This document shows, one piece after another, positions 1 to 7,787 of a DNA stretch of 64,000 bases. A program made the translations under genes and the position numbers. Origin of the DNA: Roseburia hominis (GTDB lineage Bacteria > Bacillota > Clostridia > Lachnospirales > Lachnospiraceae); contig CP159990.1 of the NCBI GenBank assembly GCA_040702975.1, positions 3,720,001 through 3,784,000 on the forward strand, given 5' to 3'. Numbering within the stretch: position 1 is the first letter of the stretch; every line of letters starts with the position of its first letter. The notes under the pieces are model-generated. The model saw only the letters and a list, made by a program, of their open reading frames with translations. It was not told where the DNA came from and ran no database searches.

Positions 1-818
1 TCCAGTATGGATGTAAGAATGTTTCCGTAATCGCAGCGCAGCTTTGCCATCTCCTGACGGCGGACTTCGATCTGTTCATAATGAGCCTTTTTAAGTTCCC
101 CTTCCTGCTGAAGCTTCCTGACCTTCTCCTGTGTTTCACGCTTTTCCAACTGACCGACATAAAGCATAACTAAAGCAAACTCCAAAACAGTATAACAACA
201 AAAATAACTGAAATACAGTTTAAAATCATCACCGCCAGCCTGCGACCATTTTATGGCACATATCATCATAAAGACAAACAGCATCTGAAGCATCACGGCA
301 AGCCATATCGGGCTTATGGTGTGTCTTCTCTTCTTCTGCAGTCTCAGCACAACCACCATATAGGCGATATTCAAAAAAATTGTCAGCGCCGCAACCATGG
401 TACCTCTTTCTGCCATGTAGGGATTGGCGAAGCTTGCATACCGAAGATTCAGCTTTTTCACTTCTCCGAAAACAATATAAAGAATCACATCTGCCAAAAC
501 ACTTTGCATAATCAGCATACTGACATGCGTAAACTTTATCCACGCCTTATCGCTATAAAAATAAGTCAGCACAAAAACATAAGATAAAGTAATGAGAATA
601 GGATTGATCACATTATAATAATGAGGCGGCATCGCAAACAGGCATTTGATGATTACCCAAACACTGCACAAAATACTCCAGATGGCAATCCTTTTTCTTT
701 TGCCGCCTCTGTCCTCCCTCCCTGTCAACAATCCTTCCATACAGATTCCGCTCACAATAACCGACATAATCTGCACTACTGCACTAATAATCTGATAAAT
801 AAAACCACTTTCGCTCAT
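1..818 (-). CDS. AgrC-like membrane sensor with degenerate H-box (3' end outside window)
   Basis: The reading frame runs from an ATG at 818 to the window edge (272 codons seen) and is a paralogue of the next gene along its whole length. It shows about six hydrophobic segments in residues 1-215, a linker helix, then the dimerisation/phosphoacceptor helix. Where the paralogue has H262 and N265, this copy reads LRCDYGN, so the phosphoacceptor His is Cys (codon TGC instead of CAC) and N265 is Gly. It starts 28 bp after the paralogue ends, in the same direction. Whether an ATPase domain follows cannot be seen. By family it would be a LytS/AgrC-type sensor for a LytTR regulator; the lost His suggests it is not phosphorylated in the usual way. 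Confidence 0.75.
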   Translation of the reverse strand, partial: MSESGFIYQIISAVVQIMSVIVSGICMEGLLTGREDRGGKRKRIAIWSILCSVWVIIKCLFAMPPHYYNVINPILITLSYVFVLTYFYSDKAWIKFTHVSMLIMQSVLADVILYIVFGEVKKLNLRYASFANPYMAERGTMVAALTIFLNIAYMVVVLRLQKKRRHTISPIWLAVMLQMLFVFMMICAIKWSQAGGDDFKLYFSYFCCYTVLEFALVMLYVGQLEKRETQEKVRKLQQEGELKKAHYEQIEVRRQEMAKLRCDYGNILTSIL

Positions 819-846
819 ACGGCTCCCTCCCCTGTAAATACAAATT

Positions 847-1749
847 TCATTCCTCCTCCGCAGCACGGATACGCTCCAGCAACTCTTTGATTGCCGCCCC
901 GGCCTCATCGGTTCTTTCATTTTTCACGAGAAACAATACCGATGTCAGGATATTATTGTAATCGTGGCGCAGCTTTGCCATCTCCTCACGGCGGGCCTCG
1001 ATCTGCTCGTAGTGAACCCTTTCCAACGCCATGGCCTGCGCAAGTCTGGCTTCCTCCGCCTGCATTTCACGCTTTTCCATCTGGCTTAAGTAGAGCATCA
1101 CCAACGCAAATTCCAGAACCGACCAAATACACAGCAAAATGAAATACCAATTAGAATCCCCGGTTACCACCTGCGGTCCTCTGCTGCCCCATATCATCAA
1201 AAGAATAAGAAACATCGGAAGCAGAGCTGCAATCCATAGCGGACTTGCCTGGCCCTTCCCCTTTTTCCTTATTTTGAGTACGATAGCTGTATAAATAACG
1301 TTCAACAAAAGACTCAATGACGCAATAATCGCAGACCTCTCTGCCATATATGGATTTGCAAAGTCCAAATGAAAAAGCTCCATTTCCTTTACTTCGCCCA
1401 AAACCACAAGAAGGAAAGCATCCGAAAATACATTTTGCAAAATCAGCACACTGGCATGAGCTATCTTAATCCATGGTTTATCACGATAGAAATAAGTCAG
1501 CATAAAAATGTAGTACAGCGTCATGCAGATCGGGTTGCCTACAGGAATCCAGGCTCCCCGAGGCGGGAACAGACATTTGGCACACGTCAGGAAGCTTGTA
1601 ATGGCAACCCAGAATGTAATTCTTTTCCCCCGGGAAGCTCTGTCCTCTCGCCCCGTAAGCAGGTTTTCAAGACAGACGCCTATCGTAACAGCAGCTATGC
1701 TCTGCACTACTGCATTTATTATCTGATAAATAAAACCTTGTTCCATCAT
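847..1749 (-). CDS. AgrC-like membrane sensor, H-box only, no ATPase domain
   Basis: A 300-residue membrane protein with about six transmembrane segments in residues 5-220, a charged helix (223-260) and an intact H-box, LRHDYNN, with His at 262 and Asn at 265. The frame ends only 38 residues after the His, so the HATPase domain of GHKL sensor kinases is missing. The next gene begins 28 bp later, and no ATPase-coding segment lies between, which argues against a simple frameshift. Its start overlaps the end of the LytTR regulator gene (1746-1749, ATGA), so the two are translationally coupled. It may act as a phosphotransfer or receptor subunit that needs a kinase encoded elsewhere; that role is inference. 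Confidence 0.85.
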   Translation of the reverse strand: MMEQGFIYQIINAVVQSIAAVTIGVCLENLLTGREDRASRGKRITFWVAITSFLTCAKCLFPPRGAWIPVGNPICMTLYYIFMLTYFYRDKPWIKIAHASVLILQNVFSDAFLLVVLGEVKEMELFHLDFANPYMAERSAIIASLSLLLNVIYTAIVLKIRKKGKGQASPLWIAALLPMFLILLMIWGSRGPQVVTGDSNWYFILLCIWSVLEFALVMLYLSQMEKREMQAEEARLAQAMALERVHYEQIEARREEMAKLRHDYNNILTSVLFLVKNERTDEAGAAIKELLERIRAAEEE

Positions 1750-2456
1750 ATTTTTTTACCTAAATGCAGGAAATAACTTTTTCGCACTCTTTCCCGCTGT
1801 ATTTTACTGACCGGCACCCTCTGCCCATTTTGAAAGCAGATTTCATTTCCTTCCATATATTGAATCCGGTTCATATTCACAAGAAAGCTTTTGTGGCACT
1901 GAATAAAACTGGAAGGAAGCTTCTCATGAATGTTGCTGAGTTTATCATAAACAGTGTAGGAACCTTCTTCCGTATGAATGAAAACTCTGTGATTGTCACT
2001 TTCCAGATACAGAACATGGTCCGCTGCTATAATATAGGATTTCCCCCTGACGGAAAATGTGAGCACATTCTTCGGAGTCTTCCTCTCACGAATCTTATCC
2101 AAATATTGGCTGAGAAGCTCTTTATCAAGAGGCTTCATCAGATAACCGGTAAGATTGGTGTCCGTCAAAAAAATCTGCTGTATGTATTTGTCATGATACC
2201 CTGTCACATAAATCAATTGAATGTGAGGTGCTTCCCGGAAAATCTCTCTCACATACTGTATTCCGTTTTCTTCTCTGTCAAATTCTATATCCATGAAAAT
2301 AGCGTCAAACTCCTTTTCCCCTTTTTCAATCTCCTCCAACAACTTTTCCGGCTTCTCATAAACAACAACTTCTTCTACCCCTTGATCCGCTTCCAATAAT
2401 TCTCTCATCTCTTGTAAAAATAATAAACTGTCATCGCATACTGCAAGTTTTAACAT
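1746..2456 (-). CDS. LytTR-family response regulator
   Basis: This 236-residue protein has an N-terminal receiver domain (residues 1-120) with the acidic pair D8/D9, phosphoacceptor D55 in FMDIE and K108 in LMKPLD. A LytTR DNA-binding domain follows (about 130-232, containing the SFLVNMNRI signature). It is the AgrA/VirR class that binds imperfect direct repeats. A good GAGGTGGAG ribosome site precedes the ATG. It is the first gene of an operon with two AgrC-like sensors. All receiver residues are intact, so it is probably phosphorylated, although the adjacent complete sensor lacks an ATPase. Family assignment is sure; target genes are unknown. Confidence 0.92.
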   Translation of the reverse strand: MLKLAVCDDSLLFLQEMRELLEADQGVEEVVVYEKPEKLLEEIEKGEKEFDAIFMDIEFDREENGIQYVREIFREAPHIQLIYVTGYHDKYIQQIFLTDTNLTGYLMKPLDKELLSQYLDKIRERKTPKNVLTFSVRGKSYIIAADHVLYLESDNHRVFIHTEEGSYTVYDKLSNIHEKLPSSFIQCHKSFLVNMNRIQYMEGNEICFQNGQRVPVSKIQRERVRKSYFLHLGKKI

Positions 2457-2466
2457 GTCTCCACCT

Positions 2467-2511
2467 CATATGTACAATACGTTTTATTATACCATATTCT
2501 ACATATGTACA
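2467..2511 (-). promoter_or_regulatory. Direct repeat upstream of the LytTR operon
   Basis: The 10-mer CATATGTACA occurs at 2467-2476 and again at 2502-2511, just upstream of the regulator start. The second copy sits inside the palindrome TACATATGTA (2500-2509). The spacing and position fit an autoregulatory operator, but the 35-bp period is longer than the roughly 21-22 bp usual for LytTR sites. The rest of 2457-2728 shows nothing clear. Confidence 0.35.
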
Positions 2512-2728
2512 CAATTTCAACGACAATCCAATTTTGCTGAAAACTGATATATTTTCGTCTTTTTAACTTTATTATGGTAAACTATCCTGCACATACAGTG
2601 CTCCCGAGGATGTCAAGTCATTGCCACAAAAATATGCGGCTTTTTTACCAATAAACATTGCTCTCTGTTATAGCTTTCTTTGACTTTTTCTGCCTCCACA
2701 TTTGCATTTCCTGCATCAATAATATATT

Positions 2729-3256
2729 TTACCGTAGCAAATCCCATATCGTCATCTCTTCTCCTCGAACTTTCGAAATTCTTCGATACTCATGTAAAGC
2801 CTCGACTAAAACTTGTATATCAGAAAAGTATTCTTTAACAAAATTATATTTTTTTACATCTTTATACTTTAAATTTGATTTGCAATAACTACTAGGTTTT
2901 AATCTTGGATTTTTTCTCACTTCTTTTTCATAATCCTTGTACTTTCCCTCATTACAAATAATAATTTTTTCAATTTCTGGAGCCGTTATCACATTTTTTA
3001 CATCAACCTTATCCTGATATGCTTTACTTAAATTAAATTTTTCACCTCTTGAATCCAAAATTCTATATATTGTAATCTTATCTTCAAATTCTTTTCTTAA
3101 ATATCTTTCTTCAAATACCTTACCACTTCTACATCTTAGTACTTCCTCTTCAAGCAGATCTTCTCGTTCAAAAATCAATTTATGACTATCAAGTAATAAA
3201 TCCAAAATTGCCCGTTCAGCGCCGCCTTCACAAATACAAGCCGTATATTTAGACAT
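2729..3256 (-). CDS. RloB/TOPRIM-like protein, probable partner of the adjacent ATPase
   Basis: The start is taken at the ATG at 3256 (175 residues), one base after the ATPase stop, with AGGGAGG upstream. The N-terminus forms a strand ending in CEGGAE (E10, E14), followed by YRILDSR near residue 75 and ITAPEIEKIIIC near residue 96. This order (EGxxE, acidic strand end, then an S/T-x-P-x-E motif) resembles RloB and other small TOPRIM-like proteins encoded with RloA-type AAA ATPases, as in AbiL and related abortive-infection pairs. The resemblance is by motif only, and I cannot assign a Pfam family with certainty. The gene is strongly A+T-rich, like its partner, and unlike the flanking chromosome. 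Confidence 0.6.
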   Translation of the reverse strand: MSKYTACICEGGAERAILDLLLDSHKLIFEREDLLEEEVLRCRSGKVFEERYLRKEFEDKITIYRILDSRGEKFNLSKAYQDKVDVKNVITAPEIEKIIICNEGKYKDYEKEVRKNPRLKPSSYCKSNLKYKDVKKYNFVKEYFSDIQVLVEALHEYRRISKVRGEEMTIWDLLR

Positions 3257-3257
3257 A

Positions 3258-4433
3258 TTACTTTTCATCCTCCCTTATTTCCACACTAGAAAGGACTTTC
3301 TTTAATGCCATATACGCCTCATATACTGGTACAGTACCTTCTAGATATCCACTTTCATACGCCTCACTTTTTTTAATATCATTTCTTTTTAAGATAAACG
3401 ATAAATTTTCTGCATTGATTCCGCCTCGATTTCTAACTATATAAATACAATCATTTCTCTCAAATTCATCTAATAATTCTGCATAATGCGTAGAATAAAT
3501 CAAAGTAGAACCTTGTCTATTAACCTTTGGATCCATAAAAAATCGTACAAGTGTAGCAACAATTTCCTCATTAAAATGATTCTCTAATTCATCGACAATC
3601 AAATAACCACCTTCCACAAAGCAGAATAAGGCATTCATAAATACACTAATTCCTTTTATAGTCCCTGAAGAAAGATATTTTTCAATTTCACTAGGACTTC
3701 TCAAAATTATCTCCTCAGAACCGTGAAATTTCAGTCTCAGATCAGTGGATTTTTTCTCAATACTACATTTAAAATACTCTATGCTTGGATCCAAAAAAGT
3801 TAAAAGTTCTTTTGGAAATTTACCTAGGACATTCAACATATTATGATTTGTCCACATCGACATGTCTCTTAAAAGAAAACCCGATTGTTTTTCCCTATTT
3901 ATAGCAATCATAACACTTACATCATCCGACAAAAATTGTTCCTTTTGATTTCTTTCAATCTTTATATCTGAATCTTTAAAATCAAATAAACTTTTCTTTG
4001 TTTTAACTTTCTCAGCCTCTTTTTCCCATAGTTTTTCATCCGAAATTACTAATTTCTCGCTTTCATCTATCAAATTAATTTTTTTAGTAATAACTGTCTG
4101 AAGCTTATAAACTTTTTTTTGTTCATAAAAGAAACTTGTAATTTTAACATTTTCTCCTTCTAATAAATCATTCAGTATTTCTTTTACCTCAATACTATTA
4201 ATAGATTCATTGTTTAGCAAATTAATTACAAATGAAATTGTTTTTAATATTGTTGTTTTCCCAGATGCATTAATCCCAATAAACGAAAGAACTGGATTAA
4301 TATATATATTTGAAAAAACACAATAAAGCCTCTCCTTGTCATCTTCATCAACTCTCTGTCTTGCGATGAAATCTATATCTATATCCCCTTTAAAACGTGG
4401 CATATCTTGTATATTAATTTTTAAAAGTTTCAT
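3258..4433 (-). CDS. AAA family ATPase (RloA/AAA_21-like), probable defence ATPase
   Basis: From the ATG at 4433, preceded by GGAGGTAGCCAT, the protein is 391 residues. It has a Walker A GINASGKT (53-60), a Walker B LIVDELEN (278-285) and a downstream STHYAELL switch-histidine motif near 310. The insertion between them is helical and charged. This is the ABC/SMC-like AAA_21 architecture of RloA, AbiLi and PARIS AriA proteins, which hold an effector nuclease or TOPRIM protein in check. Here the effector candidate is encoded one base downstream. The low GC content and neighbouring nuclease and helicase genes suggest a horizontally acquired defence island. The function is inferred. Confidence 0.75.
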   Translation of the reverse strand: MKLLKINIQDMPRFKGDIDIDFIARQRVDEDDKERLYCVFSNIYINPVLSFIGINASGKTTILKTISFVINLLNNESINSIEVKEILNDLLEGENVKITSFFYEQKKVYKLQTVITKKINLIDESEKLVISDEKLWEKEAEKVKTKKSLFDFKDSDIKIERNQKEQFLSDDVSVMIAINREKQSGFLLRDMSMWTNHNMLNVLGKFPKELLTFLDPSIEYFKCSIEKKSTDLRLKFHGSEEIILRSPSEIEKYLSSGTIKGISVFMNALFCFVEGGYLIVDELENHFNEEIVATLVRFFMDPKVNRQGSTLIYSTHYAELLDEFERNDCIYIVRNRGGINAENLSFILKRNDIKKSEAYESGYLEGTVPVYEAYMALKKVLSSVEIREDEK

Positions 4434-4538
4434 ATGGCTACCTCCATTCACGTAATTTATGTTTTTATAATTATATTATGCCACAATCTTATCTTATATT
4501 CAATATTATTTACGCCTTTTTTGTTTTTATTTATTTTT

Positions 4539-4760
4539 TCATCCTTCCATCATCTGTTCCACTGAATTCGGCACATAAGGGTCCTTTACAATATCTCCTG
4601 ATTTTTCTATAATCTGCCCTTTTTGCGAAGTCGCTAAGATTTTATCTTTGTCTTTTCCAATCAGTAGTCTCTCATACAGAGAACTACCATATTGTCGACC
4701 AAGCTCCCTTCTCCCCCAGCCTTCTTTCCATGCCGAGCTCTGGTAAATTCCTTTGCACTG
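4539..4760 (-). pseudogene. C-terminal remnant of a YhcG/DUF1016 N-domain protein
   Basis: A 73-codon open stretch with no start, bounded upstream by TGA, reads GWGRRELGRQYGSSLYERLL, then KGQIIEK and DIVKDPYV. These are characteristic of the DUF1016 N-terminal domain of YhcG, a PD-(D/E)XK nuclease family. The nuclease domain itself is absent. It lies in the 350-bp gap between the AAA ATPase and the primase-helicase, where I see no other gene. It is a decayed gene, typical of turnover in defence islands. Confidence 0.7.
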
Positions 4761-4782
4761 TCAAGTAAGGGCTAATAAAATT

Positions 4783-7749
4783 TTATACTTTTTTAATATT
4801 TTCATCATTCTTCAACGTAATCTCCAACAATTCTGCTGCAACCTCGGCTGATTTTATCCGCATTAGATTATCCCATGCATCCTCCTCGCCAAGCAGATTC
4901 ATACCTCCATGCCACACCAATTCATCATCCAGAATCGCATAATGCTCTGCCACCTCATCTCTTACAATTACATGAATACTATTCTCTTGCATCTCACAGA
5001 CCATCTGCTGATAAAAATCGGGATTCCCAAACCGTGTATTCTGCGGTTCTGTCGTTATGACCGTAACCTTCACTCCGGCTTCCTGCCGCGTCTTTATAAG
5101 ATAAATAAAACGCTCCACTTTATTTTGTGTCAGCCCCGGACTGGAAACAAGGATATTCTTTTCCGCCTCAACAATGTCTCGTTCAAATGCATCTGCATAA
5201 TTTCCGGAATCGTAAATTGCGTTCGTTGTCTGTTTTGAAAGAACACTATTAGTGATTAACTGAAATCCTGTCCGTTTATAAGTACGCAATCTATTTACAT
5301 ACATCTTGTCAAAGTCTCGAATATGCGAATCTATATAATCATAGACAACTACTTCTTTTTTTCCCTCGTAATCACGGTTCAACCTTCCTATGTACTGTTC
5401 CAGCCGTCCGCTAAAAGATACCGGTGCTGCCAGCATGAGTGTATCCAGCCTAGGATAGTCGAACCCCTCTCCAATCTTCTGCCCGGTTGCAACCAGAATC
5501 AGGGTTTGTTCCCTTGGTACTTCTTTTAACTTCCTTCTCACATCGGAATTTTTTTTGTCACTGTTATCTCCATATAGAAGGAATACCCTGTCAGCATCCT
5601 TTTGCAGATTATCATAAAGATATTTTGCCTGCTTCTTGTATCTCGTCAGAATTACCGGGGTTCTGCCCATCTTTACACAGGCTCTTGTATCTTCAAGAAT
5701 CATTTCATTTCTGACCAGACTTGTGCTGATCAAAGAATATGCCTCATTAATATTATTTTTACTCTCATTTGTATCAATTACTCTTGTATATCTTGGATAT
5801 ACATAGTGACCGATTCCTTGCTCTGCGGCACGCTCTTTCGCCGTAAACTTATGTCTGATTGGTCCCAAAAGCATATAAATAATCTTTTCCAGATTATCCC
5901 CACGTTTCGGTGTTGCTGATACACCATAGACATATCTGGCATTCACTTTCTGCATAACTTCAATAGACGTACTTGAACCGCAATGATGACATTCATCCAT
6001 AATCACCATACCATACGAATTGATAAATTCATTGAACTTCCCCTTACTGTACATGGAGCCCACCATAGCAACATCAACAATCCCTGTCAGAGTATTTTTA
6101 CTGCCATGCAGGATGCCAATGACACTGTCTCTGCGCTTTTCTCTTCCGCTTTTGGTTTTGTAAGTGGGAGGCTTTTCATCTATAATCAAAAATTTATTCA
6201 GTTCCTCTACCCACTGCTCCAGCAAATCTTTACTTTGAAGCAAAATAAGCGTATTAACCTTACGCTCTGCGATAAGATAACTGCAGACAACCGTTTTCCC
6301 AAATGCGGTGGCAGCACTGAGAATGCCATGATCATATGCAAGCAAACGCTCTGCCGCCAGATTCTGCTGAGTTCTCAAATCTCCCTGGAAAACAACTCTT
6401 ATAGGTCGCCCCTTTTCCCTGTAATCCTCTATCTCAAAATTAATATCAGCCTCTTTACAGGCGCAAACCAGGTTATCACGAAGGCCCCGTGGAATACGAA
6501 TATAACCATCTATATCCTTTCCCATATAGACAGCGCTGAAATTATAATAGTTGGAATATCCAAGCCTTTTGTTTTTATAAAATACAGGATTGTCAAAGGC
6601 TGCCATGCTTCTGATCTGATTCTGCAGGCGCGGCATTAAATTCAACGTATCCACATAGATGGCATCTCCAAGGGCAATATGCATTTTACCGACTACATCT
6701 GATTTTACAAAGCCATCTTTTTTCTTCCATGGCTTCGGACGGTTTTGAACATTGGGCAACGCCAGCATTCCCTTTTCATTGGAGAGCTCTGCCTGCCATT
6801 TTGTCATACACTTTTCTATCTCATCCAACGTCAGCTTTTCCGTCTGATTCAGCAGGATATCCCACTGATCTGGATACGCATTCCAGTTTTTATCAACAAA
6901 TGCGCTGTTTCCTTTTTTCAGCGCCTGTCCCTGCAACGGCAATGCGATCAGATTCCCGATACTGCTGGCAACATCCTGAGAGGGATACATCCGGTCATAA
7001 TAATGAAAAGATTTCAGATTAATCGAAGCAGAACCTTTATCCAGTAGAAGAAATCCGAATTTTCTTGCAAGAGTTGCGTCCACCGGTCTTTTAAAGAAAA
7101 CCCATACATGCGCACCCCTGCCAGACCTTGAACGTTCCACTAGCGGTGTTATCCCATTACTTTCACAAATGATTCGCAAAGCATCAACTTCTTCATGCCA
7201 TTCATCATCCACATTTGCAAAATCAGTCTTCTCAGCGCCTTTTTCATGATTGTCAAAATCAAAGACAAGGAAACGGCAAGTACCATCCGGAAGCAGAGGA
7301 TACACGCCCAATACATCTGCTCCGTCCTCTCTGTATCCAAGAAGATGTTCTACAATTTTCTTCGGATCAAGCCTTGTCCATTCCCTGTGTTCACAGGCTT
7401 CACAATTAATTTTTATACCCTGCTGTTTCGGACAGATACGATTATTCCACCTGTTGTTGCACTGCGGAAAATAGCCGCCCTTCGTGCCTCTTTTCGCATA
7501 TACATCTGTTCTTCCCCAGAACATCGCGAAGTATTTATTAGCTAGATCTTCTGTAATATATTTACTTTGGATTCGTCCGCCTTGATCTGGATCATATTCC
7601 TCAATATTTTCGATTTTCTCTTCAAATATATTTTCAGACTCATAGGGAATATCCGCCTTTTCCAATTGAATTTTTAATCTTCTGTTTTCATCTTGAAGAC
7701 TTCGCACCAACTTGCGAAGAGAATCAAGATTATATGCTTCTATATTCAT
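4783..7749 (-). CDS. TOTE-type archaeo-eukaryotic primase / SF2 helicase / PLD-like fusion
   Basis: A 988-residue multidomain protein. Residues 1-35 form a coiled coil. C97, C106, C116 and C119 look like a zinc site. An archaeo-eukaryotic primase domain follows, with catalytic VFDFD (D164, D166) and SGRGAHVW (H214). An SF2 helicase has TAFGKT (481-486), DECH (585-588), SATP (611-614) and a motif VI segment ending EQYIGRLNR. A PLD-like C-terminal domain (about 875-985) has lost the HKD lysine (HYAILDDE then GGMN). The primase-helicase combination is the signature of TOTE conflict-system proteins, which are thought to act in defence or mobile-element biology. The gene stands alone, with a short gap to its neighbours. 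Confidence 0.85.
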   Translation of the reverse strand: MNIEAYNLDSLRKLVRSLQDENRRLKIQLEKADIPYESENIFEEKIENIEEYDPDQGGRIQSKYITEDLANKYFAMFWGRTDVYAKRGTKGGYFPQCNNRWNNRICPKQQGIKINCEACEHREWTRLDPKKIVEHLLGYREDGADVLGVYPLLPDGTCRFLVFDFDNHEKGAEKTDFANVDDEWHEEVDALRIICESNGITPLVERSRSGRGAHVWVFFKRPVDATLARKFGFLLLDKGSASINLKSFHYYDRMYPSQDVASSIGNLIALPLQGQALKKGNSAFVDKNWNAYPDQWDILLNQTEKLTLDEIEKCMTKWQAELSNEKGMLALPNVQNRPKPWKKKDGFVKSDVVGKMHIALGDAIYVDTLNLMPRLQNQIRSMAAFDNPVFYKNKRLGYSNYYNFSAVYMGKDIDGYIRIPRGLRDNLVCACKEADINFEIEDYREKGRPIRVVFQGDLRTQQNLAAERLLAYDHGILSAATAFGKTVVCSYLIAERKVNTLILLQSKDLLEQWVEELNKFLIIDEKPPTYKTKSGREKRRDSVIGILHGSKNTLTGIVDVAMVGSMYSKGKFNEFINSYGMVIMDECHHCGSSTSIEVMQKVNARYVYGVSATPKRGDNLEKIIYMLLGPIRHKFTAKERAAEQGIGHYVYPRYTRVIDTNESKNNINEAYSLISTSLVRNEMILEDTRACVKMGRTPVILTRYKKQAKYLYDNLQKDADRVFLLYGDNSDKKNSDVRRKLKEVPREQTLILVATGQKIGEGFDYPRLDTLMLAAPVSFSGRLEQYIGRLNRDYEGKKEVVVYDYIDSHIRDFDKMYVNRLRTYKRTGFQLITNSVLSKQTTNAIYDSGNYADAFERDIVEAEKNILVSSPGLTQNKVERFIYLIKTRQEAGVKVTVITTEPQNTRFGNPDFYQQMVCEMQENSIHVIVRDEVAEHYAILDDELVWHGGMNLLGEEDAWDNLMRIKSAEVAAELLEITLKNDENIKKV

Positions 7750-7787
7750 TTATAATTTCCTCATCATTTCTCCCTGCCACTCCATAT

